Source of the DNA: Synechococcus sp. MEDNS5
GTDB lineage: Bacteria > Cyanobacteriota > Cyanobacteriia > PCC-6307 > Cyanobiaceae
Length of the DNA: 64,000 nucleotides
Direction: 5' to 3'
NCBI RefSeq assembly: GCF_014279875.1
Contig: NZ_CP047952.1
Span: 1,116,001 to 1,180,000 of the forward strand
Shown: positions 55,224 to 64,000 of the stretch, piece by piece
Layout: each line of letters starts with the position of its first letter
How positions within the stretch are numbered: the stretch's first letter is position 1
Translations under genes and position numbers: made by a program
Notes under the pieces: model-generated
The model's input: the letters and a program-made list of their open reading frames with translations, nothing else
Told to the model about the DNA's origin: nothing
Database searches by the model: none

Positions 55224-56141
55224 ATGCATCAGTTCCTTCCCTACGCCTGGTTCCAGGGACGCTGCGTTCCGTTCGAGGAAGCCAAGGTTTCAGTAGCGAC
55301 CCATGCTCTGCATTACGGGACGGGAGCCTTCGGCGGGATGCGCGCGATCCCAGATCCTTCAAAGCCCGGAGGCATGCTGTTGTTTCGAGCAGAACGTCAT
55401 GCACGACGTCTCTCTCAAAGCGCCCGACTCCTGCTTTCGGAACTCAGTGAGGCCACAGTGATGGATGCACTGGTGACGATGTTGAGAGCCAATCGCCCAG
55501 CAATACCGATCTATCTCAGACCATTCGTGTATACCAGCGATCTCGGGATCGCACCCAGGCTTCACAACATCGAGACCGATTTCCTGATTTATGGGCTGGA
55601 ACTCGGCGACTATCTGTCACCGGAGGGGGTGAGCTGCAGGATCAGCAGCTGGACACGGCAGGAAGACCGGTCCCTGCCGCTGCGAGGGAAGATCAGCGGG
55701 GCTTACATCACCAGCTCACTCGCGAAGACGGAGGCCGTGAGCAGCGGCTTCGACGAAGCACTGCTGATGAACACCCGTGGCAAGGTGAGTGAAGCCAGCG
55801 GCATGAATCTGTTCATCGTCAGGGACGGCGATCTGATCACGCCTGGAGTGGATCAGGACATCCTTGAGGGGATCACCCGTGCCAGCGTGATCGAACTGGC
55901 GAAGTCGATGGGACTGAACGTGATCGAGCGCCCGGTCGACAAGACAGAACTTTTCATTGCTGATGAAGTGTTCCTGACGGGAACGGCTGCCAAGATCACG
56001 CCGATCCGTCAGCTGGAATCAACGGTCCTCTCCCATCAACGTCCTGTGATGGATGCCTTGCGTCAACGCCTGATCGCGATCACCGAGGGTCGGGACGAGG
56101 AGTTCCGTCACTGGGTGACACGCATCGAGCTCGATCGCTGA
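55224..56141 (+). CDS. ilvE: Branched-chain amino acid aminotransferase
   Basis: A fold-type IV PLP aminotransferase for leucine, isoleucine and valine. The 305 residues have VSVATHALHYGTGAFGGMRA, the active Lys in GKISGAYITSSLAKTEAV, and EASGMNLFIVRDGDLITPG, with DEVFLTGTAAKITPI near the end. The start is ATG 55224. It is divergent from cobN (72 bp) and followed by metH in 81 bp. With partial ilvA at the window start, two ilv functions occur but are not linked as an operon. Confidence 0.93.
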   Translation: MHQFLPYAWFQGRCVPFEEAKVSVATHALHYGTGAFGGMRAIPDPSKPGGMLLFRAERHARRLSQSARLLLSELSEATVMDALVTMLRANRPAIPIYLRPFVYTSDLGIAPRLHNIETDFLIYGLELGDYLSPEGVSCRISSWTRQEDRSLPLRGKISGAYITSSLAKTEAVSSGFDEALLMNTRGKVSEASGMNLFIVRDGDLITPGVDQDILEGITRASVIELAKSMGLNVIERPVDKTELFIADEVFLTGTAAKITPIRQLESTVLSHQRPVMDALRQRLIAITEGRDEEFRHWVTRIELDR

Positions 56142-56222
56142 TGGTTTGCGTGGGGTGATGTAGACCCGCTGACCAAGGAAGCACGGAGCTTTTCTTAGGA
56201 TGGTGTGAACGGTTTTGGTGAG

Positions 56223-59200
56223 ATGCAGGCAGTTCAGAGCAAACCCAGTACTGCAACCTCCCGTTTTCTTGAGCGTCTTCACGATCATTCCAAGCCTGTT
56301 CTGGTGTTTGACGGCGCGACTGGGACATCACTGCAGCAGATGGACCTGACGGCCGACGACTTCGGCGGAGAAGCTCTTGAAGGGTGCAATGAGAACCTCG
56401 TCGTCACACGACCAGATGCGGTTCAGGCCGTTCACCGTCTGTTCCTGGACGCGGGATGCGACGTGATCGAGACAGATACTTTCGGAGCCGCCTCGGTGGT
56501 CCTCGCCGAATACGGACTAGAGGATCAAGCCTTTGAGCTGAATCGACGTGCAGCCGTGCTGGCGCGTGAGATGGCCGATCAATACAGCAGCACAACCAAG
56601 CCCAGGTTCGTGGCTGGTTCGATGGGACCGACTACAAAACTGCCGACATTGGGCCATATCGACTTCGACACACTGCGTGACTCCTTCAAGGAGCAAGCCG
56701 CAGGTCTGCTCGCCGGCGATGTGGATCTGTTCATCATTGAGACCTGTCAGGACGTTTTGCAGATCAAAGCGGCCCTGCAGGGGGTCGAAGCGGCCTTCCA
56801 GGCCAGCGGTCAACGACGCCCCTTGATGGTGTCGGTGACCATGGAAACCACCGGAACCATGCTGGTTGGTTCCGATATCGCAGCTGTGGTGTCGATTCTC
56901 GAGCCCTTTCCCATCGATGTTCTGGGTCTGAACTGCGCCACGGGCCCGGAGCAAATGAAAGAACACATCAAATACCTCTCCGAGTTCTCACCCTTCGTGG
57001 TCAGTTGCATCCCTAATGCAGGACTGCCCGAAAACATCGGCGGTGTAGCCCATTACCGGCTCACACCCCTGGAACTGAAGATGCAATTAATGCATTTCGT
57101 GGAAGACCTTGGCGTTCAGGTGATTGGTGGTTGCTGCGGCACAACACCGGCTCATATCAAGGCACTGTCTGAAATTTCTGAAGAGCTCAAACCCGCTGTG
57201 CGAGATGTGCGCACCCGTCATCTTGAACGTCAGCAACTGAGTTATGAACCTGCGGCGTCATCGATCTATGGCGCAACTCCCTATTTCCAGGACAACTCCT
57301 TTCTGATCATCGGTGAGCGCTTGAATGCAAGTGGTTCAAAGAAGGTTCGTGAACTCCTCAACGGAGAAGACTGGGATGGCCTCGTAGCCGTGGCGCGTGG
57401 TCAGGTGAAAGAGAACGCTCACGTTCTTGATGTGAATGTGGACTACGTGGGACGGGACGGAGAGAAAGACATGCATGAGTTGGTGACGCGAGTCGTCACC
57501 AATGTGAATCTCCCGCTCATGCTCGATTCAACCGAGTGGCAGAAGATGGAAGCTGGCCTGAAGGTGGCCGGTGGAAAATGCATTCTCAACTCAACAAACT
57601 ACGAAGATGGCGATGAACGCTTCTTTAAGGTTCTCGAGCTGGCTAGACGGTATGGAGCCGGTGTGGTGATCGGCACGATCGATGAAGACGGAATGGCTCG
57701 AACTGCTGAAAAGAAGCTTGCAATTGCCAAGCGTGCTTATCGCGATGCCGTTGAGTTTGGAATCCCCGCAAGAGAGATTTTCTACGACCCGCTTGCGCTA
57801 CCTATTTCAACCGGAATCGAAGAGGATCGTCGCAACGGTGCGGAGACCATTGCTGCCATTCGACGGATTCGTGATGAACTCCCTGGTGTTCATGTTGTTC
57901 TCGGTGTTTCCAATGTGAGTTTCGGACTGTCGCCAGCAGCGCGGATCACGCTGAACTCAGTGTTTCTTCATGACTGCTGTGAGGCAGGAATGGACGCCGC
58001 CATCGTTTCACCGGCGAAGATTCTTCCCTTGGTCAAAATTGATGCTGATCACCAGCAGGTTTGCCGTGATTTGATCAATGATGCGCGTCGCTTTGATGGC
58101 GATGCGTGCATTTATGACCCGCTCACCAAGCTCACGACGTTGTTCGAAGGCGTCAGCGCAAAGGATGCAAGAGCTTCAGGCCCTTCACTTGCTGATCTCC
58201 CCGTTGAAGAAAGGCTCAAGCAACACATCATCGACGGAGAGCGGATTGGCCTCGAGGGCGCTCTCAACGAAGGGCTCCAAACCTACCCACCACTCGACAT
58301 TGTGAATACCTTCTTGCTTGATGGCATGAAGGTGGTGGGAGAGCTATTTGGCTCAGGCCAGATGCAGCTTCCATTTGTGCTGCAGTCTGCAGAGACGATG
58401 AAAGCGGCTGTTGCTTTCCTCGAGCCTCATATGGAGAAAAGCGAAGGCAAGCGCAGCGCCAAGGCGAAATTCCTTATCGCCACAGTCAAAGGAGATGTTC
58501 ATGACATCGGCAAAAATCTTGTTGACATTATTCTTACTAATAATGGCTATGAAGTCATCAATTTAGGGATCAAGCAAGACATAAACGCGATCATTTCAGC
58601 CCAACAAAAACATGACGCTGACTGCATCGCAATGAGCGGTCTCCTCGTGAAATCCACTGCTTTCATGAAAGATAATTTGCAGGCCTTCAATGATGCTGGG
58701 ATTGACGTTCCTGTGGTTTTAGGGGGCGCCGCTCTGACGCCCCGTTTTGTGAATAAAGATTGCAGCGATGTTTATAACGGAAAAGTGATCTACGGGCGTG
58801 ATGCGTTCACCGATCTGCGTTTCATGGATGCTTTTGTGGACGCTCGTAAGCAGGGGCATTGGGACAACATCAAGGGATTCCTCAACGGCATACCCGAGGG
58901 GATCAGCCTCGGCGGGGACTTCGACTCATCATCCGAGGAGAGGCCAAACGATGGGACCCCTGCACCAGCCAGCGAAGCAGCCGCCGCCGTTGTTGTTACA
59001 GATGAACGTTCAGATGTCGTTCCTGAAGAACCCCCTCTGCGTCCGGAATTTCTTGGCTCAAAGGTGCTGCAGGGTGCTGAACAGATCCCTCTGAAGGAAG
59101 TCATTGCTTATCTCGATCGTCAAGCGCTGTTTGCCGGCCAATGGCAAATGCGTAAAGGAAAGGATCAGTCGAGGGAAAACTACGAAGCAGATCTGAAAGC

Positions 59201-59840
59201 AAAAGCCGAGCCAATCCTTCAGACCTGGCTGGAGCGATCCCTGAACGAGGATCTGTTGCAACCAGCTGTTGCCTACGGCTACTTCCCGTGCGGACGTGAC
59301 GGCAATGCCGTTGCTGTGTTTGATCCCGATTCAAACCGTGAGCTTGGGCGCTTTACGCTTCCTCGTCAGCGCAGTGGCAATCGCTATTGCATTGCTGATT
59401 TCTATCGCGATCTCTCCAGCGGGCACCCCACTGATGTGTTGCCCATGCAGGCGGTCACCATGGGCGAGAAAGCCTCTGTCTTCGCTCAGAAGCTCTTTGA
59501 AGCAGATTCCTACAGCGATTATCTGTTCTTCCACGGACTGGCGGTTCAGATGGCTGAGGCACTGGCTGAGTGGACGCACGCACGGATCCGTCGGGAATGT
59601 GGGTTCGCGGATCCCGACGTCATGCCTCTCAGGGATGTGTTGGCGCAGCGCTACCGCGGCAGCCGCTATTCCTTCGGTTATCCCGCCTGCCCCAATGTGG
59701 CTGATTCTCGCCAGCAACTGCTCTGGCTCGGTGCTGAACGAATTGGACTGAGCATGGACGAGAGCGATCAACTCCATCCCGAACAGAGCACAACGGCTCT
59801 TGTTGCTCTCCATAGCACCGCCAGGTATTTCAGCGCCTGA
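56223..59840 (+). CDS. metH: B12-dependent methionine synthase
   Basis: Methylates homocysteine with methyl-THF through cobalamin. The 1205 residues contain all four modules: the Hcy-binding domain (1-330, with [14 protein letters not shown] and the zinc pair [13 protein letters not shown]), the pterin-binding domain ([18 protein letters not shown]), the B12 cap and Rossmann ([17 protein letters not shown], with the DxHxxG His), and the activation domain (from about 940, with [15 protein letters not shown]). I chose ATG 56223; a GTG frame at 56205 adds six residues. I saw no cobalamin riboswitch in the 81-bp upstream gap. Confidence 0.96.
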   Translation: MQAVQSKPSTATSRFLERLHDHSKPVLVFDGATGTSLQQMDLTADDFGGEALEGCNENLVVTRPDAVQAVHRLFLDAGCDVIETDTFGAASVVLAEYGLEDQAFELNRRAAVLAREMADQYSSTTKPRFVAGSMGPTTKLPTLGHIDFDTLRDSFKEQAAGLLAGDVDLFIIETCQDVLQIKAALQGVEAAFQASGQRRPLMVSVTMETTGTMLVGSDIAAVVSILEPFPIDVLGLNCATGPEQMKEHIKYLSEFSPFVVSCIPNAGLPENIGGVAHYRLTPLELKMQLMHFVEDLGVQVIGGCCGTTPAHIKALSEISEELKPAVRDVRTRHLERQQLSYEPAASSIYGATPYFQDNSFLIIGERLNASGSKKVRELLNGEDWDGLVAVARGQVKENAHVLDVNVDYVGRDGEKDMHELVTRVVTNVNLPLMLDSTEWQKMEAGLKVAGGKCILNSTNYEDGDERFFKVLELARRYGAGVVIGTIDEDGMARTAEKKLAIAKRAYRDAVEFGIPAREIFYDPLALPISTGIEEDRRNGAETIAAIRRIRDELPGVHVVLGVSNVSFGLSPAARITLNSVFLHDCCEAGMDAAIVSPAKILPLVKIDADHQQVCRDLINDARRFDGDACIYDPLTKLTTLFEGVSAKDARASGPSLADLPVEERLKQHIIDGERIGLEGALNEGLQTYPPLDIVNTFLLDGMKVVGELFGSGQMQLPFVLQSAETMKAAVAFLEPHMEKSEGKRSAKAKFLIATVKGDVHDIGKNLVDIILTNNGYEVINLGIKQDINAIISAQQKHDADCIAMSGLLVKSTAFMKDNLQAFNDAGIDVPVVLGGAALTPRFVNKDCSDVYNGKVIYGRDAFTDLRFMDAFVDARKQGHWDNIKGFLNGIPEGISLGGDFDSSSEERPNDGTPAPASEAAAAVVVTDERSDVVPEEPPLRPEFLGSKVLQGAEQIPLKEVIAYLDRQALFAGQWQMRKGKDQSRENYEADLKAKAEPILQTWLERSLNEDLLQPAVAYGYFPCGRDGNAVAVFDPDSNRELGRFTLPRQRSGNRYCIADFYRDLSSGHPTDVLPMQAVTMGEKASVFAQKLFEADSYSDYLFFHGLAVQMAEALAEWTHARIRRECGFADPDVMPLRDVLAQRYRGSRYSFGYPACPNVADSRQQLLWLGAERIGLSMDESDQLHPEQSTTALVALHSTARYFSA

Positions 59841-59885
59841 AGCTGTGGCTTGCTACAGACTGCAGCGGCCTTTTCACTTCCGTTC

Positions 59886-60158
59886 ATGGATCTCAGCGGG
59901 CCTGACGCCATCGACAAAGCCATTGATGCAGGGGTTGATCTCGATGGATCACCCCTGCCTGATGCAATGCTTGCCCTTTATCGAGAAGTAATGAATCTCG
60001 AAGGCCAGCGCAAGCGCAGCGGTGTTCGGAAGTCGATGCGCAATCGCGTTGTTCGGACAGGTGCCAAGCACTTCGACCAGGACACGCTCAACGAGCGCTT
60101 GCTCCAAGCGGGCTGGGAGGGTCTGAAGGCCAAGGAGATTGCCTTCTTCTTCGGCTGA
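59886..60158 (+). CDS. Small conserved protein, possibly DUF3136
   Basis: A 90-residue protein starting MDLSGPDAIDKAIDAGVDLD. The C-terminal half is basic (EGQRKRSGVRKSMRNRVVRT), then FDQDTLNERLLQAGWEGLKA. It resembles a picocyanobacterial family that may correspond to DUF3136, with no known function. I chose ATG 59886; a frame from 59850 adds a non-conserved stretch. It lies 45 bp after metH and may be co-transcribed. The basic centre could contact nucleic acid; that is a guess. Confidence 0.55.
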   Translation: MDLSGPDAIDKAIDAGVDLDGSPLPDAMLALYREVMNLEGQRKRSGVRKSMRNRVVRTGAKHFDQDTLNERLLQAGWEGLKAKEIAFFFG

Positions 60159-60175
60159 CCCGAAGAACCGACATC

Positions 60176-60207
60176 GAGGCTCTGCCACTCAGTCTTGGCA
60201 GAGCTTC
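60176..60207. terminator. Long hairpin between convergent small genes
   Basis: GAGGCTCTGCCA (60176-60187) pairs with TGGCAGAGCTTC (60196-60207) as a 12-bp stem with one G-T wobble and an 8-nt loop. The minus-strand gene's stop (60189-60191) falls in the loop, so the right arm is coding. No T-run follows. Probably terminates the metH-DUF3136 transcript. Confidence 0.55.
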
Positions 60208-60419
60208 TCCATGGTGTCGATCACTTCCTGTTGAAACTCATCGAGCGCACTCGACTCACTCAGATCAATCCCTTCACCAGCCGCGTTCTGGGCAAGGTCC
60301 TGAAAGTGAAAGGCACCCTCACCATTGGCCAAAAACTCGATTGCAGAGGACTCGCCGCTTTCGCGGAAGGCATCGCAGAGGGCGAGGAACGCCGCGTCTT
60401 CAGTGAACTCCCAATCCAT
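60189..60419 (-). CDS. Small acidic protein of unknown function
   Basis: A 76-residue acidic protein starting MDWEFTEDAAFLALCDAFRE, with FLANGEGAFHFQDLAQNAAG and a Glu/Asp-rich helical end (EFQQEVIDTMEKLCQD). The two Cys are at 15 and 74. No membrane segment or known domain. It is short, but reads as a protein, not as random sequence: amphipathic helices and a natural start. It is divergent from DUF2237 (111 bp) and convergent with the DUF3136-like gene over a hairpin. I cannot assign a function. Confidence 0.55.
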   Translation of the reverse strand: MDWEFTEDAAFLALCDAFRESGESSAIEFLANGEGAFHFQDLAQNAAGEGIDLSESSALDEFQQEVIDTMEKLCQD

Positions 60420-60530
60420 CGAGGAGGCATAACTGAATGACCTTTAACGCCTCGCCCCCGGGATCCGTCAACCTCTTGGTCGCGCAATGTGGCACTCCTT
60501 CGTCAGAATTGGAGGGCTTTAGGGGAGCGA

Positions 60531-60938
60531 ATGACCAGCTTGAGCAATGCTCAAATCATAGATCCGAGAACGGATCTCAACGTTCTGGGCTCTGCGCTTG
60601 AGCTCTGCAGCTGTGAACCTTTAACGGGATGGTTCCGCGATGGTCATTGCAAGAGCGATCCTTCAGATCACGGACAGCACACCGTGTGTTGTGTGATGAC
60701 CGAAAGCTTTCTCAGTTACAGCAAAGCGCAGGGCAATGATCTGAGCACTCCGATGCCCGCGTATGGGTTTCCCGGGCTTCAACCTGGTGATCACTGGTGC
60801 GTTTGCGCACCACGCTGGAAACAGGCCATGGAGGACGGGATGGCACCCCCCGTTCGCCTGGAAGCGACCGAACAGGCCTCTCTGGCAGTGATCCCTCTTG
60901 AGATACTGCGTGAACACGCTCACCAGGGGATCCGCTGA
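60531..60938 (+). CDS. DUF2237 family protein
   Basis: A 135-residue protein starting MTSLSNAQIIDPRTDLNVLG. The conserved features are GSALELCSCEPLTGWFRDG, HTVCCVMTESFLSYSKAQGN and GFPGLQPGDHWCVCAPRWKQ, with several Cys and His that could hold a metal; this is DUF2237, a family without a settled function. I chose ATG 60531 because AGGGGAG lies four bases upstream; a longer frame from 60489 lacks that. Convergent with the SDR gene with a 19-bp overlap. Confidence 0.85.
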   Translation: MTSLSNAQIIDPRTDLNVLGSALELCSCEPLTGWFRDGHCKSDPSDHGQHTVCCVMTESFLSYSKAQGNDLSTPMPAYGFPGLQPGDHWCVCAPRWKQAMEDGMAPPVRLEATEQASLAVIPLEILREHAHQGIR

Positions 60939-61648
60939 CCATCCCAGGCCAGAAACGCACCTGTTTGCTCGGGCGTCTGCTGAAGCAGGACATCGAGCAG
61001 GTGACCAGCTGCTCGACCTGGGCTGAACAGCTTCTCTGGTGGCACGAAGCTCTGAAAGGGTTGCGACAAAGGAGTATCGGTCGTACCCGGATGAAGCATT
61101 GTCACTGTGGCTGCGGGAAAGCGACGAGCCCACTCCACGCTGAGCGTGCGCAGCATCATGTTTTGGGCAGCCTTGGCGGCGCGATACGCGTACCAGCCGC
61201 CACTGCGGTTGTCGCCAATGCTTCCGACCCTGGCACTGAGACTTGCGAAATGAAAGGGTTCATCGCGACGTAGCGCCGGCTCTACGGCTCTAGCCAGCAG
61301 CAGGGGTCCGGCCGCGTTGATTTTGAAGGATTCGACCAGTTGGTCTGACTGGACATGCTGAAGTCGTTTCTCGGGCTGCAGAGAGGGACCGTGCAGGCGA
61401 CCAGTGGCGTTGAAAACCAGTCGCAGGGGGTAGTGGTCATTGGAGAGCGTTTGAGTGAGCCTGGAGAGGCTCTCGAAATTCTCCAGATCAAGAGGCCAGT
61501 CGGATGCTTCTTTCGGGTTCCGGCGACAGAGCGTGACCGTGAGCTGGGGGCAGCGATCGGCCAGCTGGGACGCCAGCACTTCACCGATGCCACCGCCACC
61601 CACAATCAGAGCACGGCCCAACCACCGTTCCTGGCTTGATTCAGGCAT
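60920..61648 (-). CDS. Short-chain dehydrogenase/reductase
   Basis: A 242-residue Rossmann SDR with ALIVGGGGIGEVLASQLAD (nucleotide loop, GGGGIG in place of GxxxGxG), NATGRL, the catalytic Ser region FASLSARVGSIGDNRSGGW and the YxxxK motif YAYRAAKAAQNMM. TMLHPGTTDTPLS follows. It resembles C-factor/CsgA-like SDRs of unknown substrate. The start is ATG 61648, 24 bp from the divergent SpoIID-like gene. The stop overlaps DUF2237 by 19 bp in convergent orientation. Confidence 0.86.
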   Translation of the reverse strand: MPESSQERWLGRALIVGGGGIGEVLASQLADRCPQLTVTLCRRNPKEASDWPLDLENFESLSRLTQTLSNDHYPLRLVFNATGRLHGPSLQPEKRLQHVQSDQLVESFKINAAGPLLLARAVEPALRRDEPFHFASLSARVGSIGDNRSGGWYAYRAAKAAQNMMLRTLSVEWARRFPAATVTMLHPGTTDTPLSQPFQSFVPPEKLFSPGRAAGHLLDVLLQQTPEQTGAFLAWDGQRIPW

Positions 61649-61672
61649 GATTCAGCCGCCGCTGTCGCGGAT

Positions 61673-62614
61673 ATGAAATTCACTCCCTCACTGTCACTGC
61701 TGTTGACCACCTTCACCAGTGTTGTTGCACTAGGTCTTTGGTGGGGATACGGAGGCCGCTCTTCACAACCAGACCCAACAGCCTCCGAAATCCTCTTGCA
61801 AACATTGCTTGATGGTTCGGATGAGAAAGGATCCTCACCCGTCACCGCTCAGGGGAGAGCTGATGAGCCTCCAACACCCAGCGCTGTCACTGTTCCGGCA
61901 ATTCCTGAAGCTGGTCGATCAGCTGATCCTCAGCTGAAGGTTGCACTCCTGAGTCAGTCGCCGCCCCGCAGCATCTCGCTTCTAAACGGTGCCCGTTGCC
62001 GTCGTTCTTCTGGAGAGGTGATCTCAAAAGGGACGCTGATGGATCTTTTGGCCGTTCAGGGGAAGGGACTGATCAGTTGTGGCAGCGAACGTGGACGTGT
62101 GGTGGTGAATGACAGGGCTTACGAAGGAACCATCCATCTTTTAAACAGAGGCAAGGGCTGGACCGCTATTAATCAGATCAACCTCGAGCGCTACGTGGCC
62201 TCCGTTGTCGGAGCTGAAATGCCTTCGCACTGGAACGGGGAAGCACTGAAAGCGCAAGCTGTGGCTGCACGTTCTTATGCCCTCGTGCATGTGATTCGTC
62301 CAGCGACGGATGACTGGAATCTTGGCGACACAACGCGATGGCAGGCTTACGCCGGCCTGATGAGCAACACCGCGTCGACCCGTGAAGCTGCCTCCGCCAC
62401 CAGTGGCATCGTCCTCAGTTTTCAGGGAGGGCTGGTGGAATCACTGTATGCAGCAACCCGGGAAATCTCGACGGAAGCCCACGGTCATCTAGGTGCCAGC
62501 ATGAGCCAGCATGGAGCTCAGAAACTGGCCGAGGAGGGTTTGCGCTTCAACGAAATCCTCGGCAGGTACTACGTCGGAGCATCTCTGGCGAGGATCAGAA
62601 CCGATGGGGAATGA
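61673..62614 (+). CDS. SpoIID/LytB-domain exported protein
   Basis: A 313-residue protein with an N-terminal signal/anchor (LSLLLTTFTSVVALGLWWGY), a low-complexity spacer and a SpoIID-type domain: LERYVASVVGAEMPSHW and ALKAQAVAARSYALVHV are the conserved core, followed by the GHLGASMSQHGAQKLAEEG end. In spore formers SpoIID is a peptidoglycan glycan-strand lytic enzyme; in cyanobacteria it probably has a cell-wall role. The start is ATG 61673. The 3' end overlaps the Ap4A phosphorylase start by 11 bp. Confidence 0.88.
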   Translation: MKFTPSLSLLLTTFTSVVALGLWWGYGGRSSQPDPTASEILLQTLLDGSDEKGSSPVTAQGRADEPPTPSAVTVPAIPEAGRSADPQLKVALLSQSPPRSISLLNGARCRRSSGEVISKGTLMDLLAVQGKGLISCGSERGRVVVNDRAYEGTIHLLNRGKGWTAINQINLERYVASVVGAEMPSHWNGEALKAQAVAARSYALVHVIRPATDDWNLGDTTRWQAYAGLMSNTASTREAASATSGIVLSFQGGLVESLYAATREISTEAHGHLGASMSQHGAQKLAEEGLRFNEILGRYYVGASLARIRTDGE

Positions 62615-63500
62615 ACATTTCTGGACAGCAGCGCTAAACCAATCCAGCCAGGCGCTTGAGCATGGAGCGCTGATCCCTCTGACGACCTCCCGGTTGCCGT
62701 GTCCAGGGCCGGGCGGCGAACAATTCGAACTGCGTCAACTCAATGCCCGGCTACCCAGACACCATCGGCCGGAGGGACCTAAGCCGAATCCCTTCAGTCC
62801 CTGGGATCCAGAACTCGAAATCGATTCGATCGGGGGCGACCATGTGCTGATTCTCAACAAATACCCCGTTCAGACAGGCCACTTGCTCCTGATCACCAGG
62901 CAATGGGCGTCGCAGGTTCACTGGCTTACCCACACAGACTGGAACGCACTGGTGCGGGTTGACCGCGACACCAGTGGATTGTGGTTCTTCAACAGTGGGC
63001 CTAAGGCTGGAGCGAGCCAACCGCACCGACATCTGCAGTTGCTGCGACGCCAGAGCGGTGAAAAGACGTGCCCTCGCGAAAGCTGGTTTCTCCACATCCT
63101 CGAAGGAGGCAACACAGTCGAGACGGCCGTGAGTCGCGATCCACTGATCGGCAGTTGCGCCGTAGTGCAGCGTCCCAACCTCTCCGACCCAGAGCAGGAG
63201 TCCCGCGCTTTGCACGATCTGTATCGCTCCCTCGCGATGACGCTGGCCCTTGGCGATGCTGATGCGGAGCAACCTCCTCGGGCTCCTTACAACCTTCTGC
63301 TCACTCCAAAGTGGATGGCCTTGATCCGGCGCAAAAAGGAGCGAGCTTCAGGATTCAGCCTCAACGCCCTTGGTTTCGCCGGGTATCTTCTCGCCACTCA
63401 GAACTCAGATCTTGGCTGGTTGGAGCACAACGGAGGTGAACGGCTACTCCAGGAGGTTGTAAGCCGAATCAGTGATGCCACGGATGACAGTGAGTCCTGA
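62604..63500 (+). CDS. ATP adenylyltransferase / Ap4A phosphorylase
   Basis: A HIT-superfamily enzyme degrading diadenosine tetraphosphate to ADP and ATP by phosphorolysis. The 298 residues start MGNEHFWTAALNQSSQALEH. DHVLILNKYPVQTGHLLLIT and the HIT-like triad GASQPHRHLQLLRRQ are visible; the C-terminal domain has APYNLLLTPKWMALIRR. I chose ATG 62604; the frame from 62511 is a shadow of the SpoIID gene. Its length and the QPHRHLQ motif are like yeast APA1/2. Confidence 0.88.
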   Translation: MGNEHFWTAALNQSSQALEHGALIPLTTSRLPCPGPGGEQFELRQLNARLPRHHRPEGPKPNPFSPWDPELEIDSIGGDHVLILNKYPVQTGHLLLITRQWASQVHWLTHTDWNALVRVDRDTSGLWFFNSGPKAGASQPHRHLQLLRRQSGEKTCPRESWFLHILEGGNTVETAVSRDPLIGSCAVVQRPNLSDPEQESRALHDLYRSLAMTLALGDADAEQPPRAPYNLLLTPKWMALIRRKKERASGFSLNALGFAGYLLATQNSDLGWLEHNGGERLLQEVVSRISDATDDSES

Positions 63501-63555
63501 ATGACGACTGGATGGGATGAGGCCCTGCCGAGACAGGGGATCACGAAACCAATCC

Positions 63556-64000
63556 ATGAAGAAGCAAACAATCCAACGCAACCAGAGGGTGAAAGAGCAT
63601 TTGCAGCTCGTTATTCCAATTGCAAGGCACTACGCCAGACGTTGCGGAATCGACGCCGATGACTTGAAACAGGTGGGTCTCATGGGCCTGCTTCGAGCGG
63701 CGGAGAACTTCAACGCAGAACGCTGCACACCATTCAAGGCATTCGCCAAACCGCATATCCGCGGCGCCATCCTCCATTATCTGAGAGACGACGCATCGGT
63801 CGTGCGCTGTCCAAGACGGTTGCAGGAAAGCACAGGCAACACAGATCCAGGAAAGCATCGGTCTGGAGCCGTGCTTCGAAGGGTGTACTGCTGCGATGAG
63901 ACCCTTGCGGACTCTCGGCACGAGACCACCCAAGAAATCGAGCAGCTGGAGCGCTCAAGACTGATTCAAGACACCCTGAATGCGTTGGGTGGCCCTGAAC
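63556..64000 (+). CDS. RNA polymerase sigma-70 family factor (partial, 3' end outside window)
   Basis: 148 residues are visible before the window edge. The start is ATG 63556 (MKKQTIQRNQRVKEHLQLVI). Region 2 core: IPIARHYARRCGIDADDLKQ, VGLMGLLRAAENF and PFKAFAKPHIRGAILHYLRD (regions 2.2-2.4), followed by RCPRRLQESTG, which begins region 3. This arrangement is like group 3 alternative sigma factors (SigB/F/G or SigI type). Region 1 is missing and region 4 lies outside the window, so the class cannot be fixed. It is 55 bp downstream of the Ap4A phosphorylase gene. Confidence 0.82.
   Translation, partial: MKKQTIQRNQRVKEHLQLVIPIARHYARRCGIDADDLKQVGLMGLLRAAENFNAERCTPFKAFAKPHIRGAILHYLRDDASVVRCPRRLQESTGNTDPGKHRSGAVLRRVYCCDETLADSRHETTQEIEQLERSRLIQDTLNALGGPE

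Noticed and set aside
56142-56222. Possible cobalamin riboswitch before metH
   Set aside because: The gap is 81 bp, too short, and the B12-box sequence is not visible.
1-64000. CRISPR arrays, IS elements, prophage, toxin-antitoxin or restriction genes
   Set aside because: I read both strands' reading frames and saw no repeat-spacer pattern, transposase, integrase or nuclease pair.

Overview
The window looks like the chromosome of a marine picocyanobacterium of the Synechococcus/Cyanobium group. The evidence is psaK next to two plastid-conserved membrane proteins, Ycf35-, DUF1995- and DUF4330-type proteins, a dnaK1-dnaJ pair, CobN, a B12-dependent MetH, a ggpS-ggtBCDA glucosylglycerol cluster (a marine salt-acclimation trait), short intergenic gaps and mostly high-GC coding sequence. 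I see no IS element, CRISPR array, prophage or rRNA operon. The only RNA gene I can support is a tRNA-Ser(GGA). The window starts inside ilvA and ends inside a sigma-70 family gene.

Layout. 0-5 kb: ilvA (partial), dxs, then psaK with DUF3593 and Ycf49-like genes on the minus strand, and csaB. 5-14 kb: a distinctly AT-rich stretch, all on the minus strand, with a SphX/PstS-type phosphate-binding protein, CorA, the ABC importer ggtA/D/C/B, ggpS, a PrxQ-like peroxiredoxin and rpmB. 14-19 kb: htpG, a bacterial-type ferredoxin, hisZ, suhB, a 2Fe-2S ferredoxin and tRNA-Ser. 19-22 kb: pstB-pstA-pstC. 22-27 kb: dnaK1-dnaJ-DUF3110-murQ, facing mtnP. 27-34 kb: ppiB, ribBA, argC, purN, Ycf35-like, an M61 peptidase, an amidase, and a secreted protein that may be transglycosylase-like. 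35-46 kb: pgi, leuS, hfq, dapF, a cysteine desulfurase, DUF1995, DUF4330, dacB, a DivIVA/Cdv3-like coiled coil and coaD. 46-51 kb: uvrC, a small secreted protein, a photolyase-like protein, hemJ, a PHP protein and an unknown conserved gene. 51-64 kb: cobN, ilvE, metH, small proteins, DUF2237, an SDR, a SpoIID-like protein, an Ap4A phosphorylase and the sigma factor.

How the genes work together. Phosphate uptake is split: pstCAB has no pstS beside it, and a SphX/PstS-type gene lies about 13 kb away. Both starts are preceded, at nearly the same distance, by 8+3+8 direct half-sites that resemble a cyanobacterial Pho box. The ggp/ggt genes would make glucosylglycerol-phosphate and recover leaked osmolyte; four of the five junctions are 4-bp overlaps or a 4-nt gap. 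Peptidoglycan genes recur across the window (murQ, amidase, dacB, dapF, SpoIID-like).

I did not find a clearly new multi-gene defence or biosynthetic system. The most unusual items are the photolyase-like protein without the expected CxxC, the Cys-rich tail on DapF, the RibBA C-terminal domain, the AT-rich ggt/corA/sphX block, the paired Pho-box candidates, and hairpins that double as coding ends.
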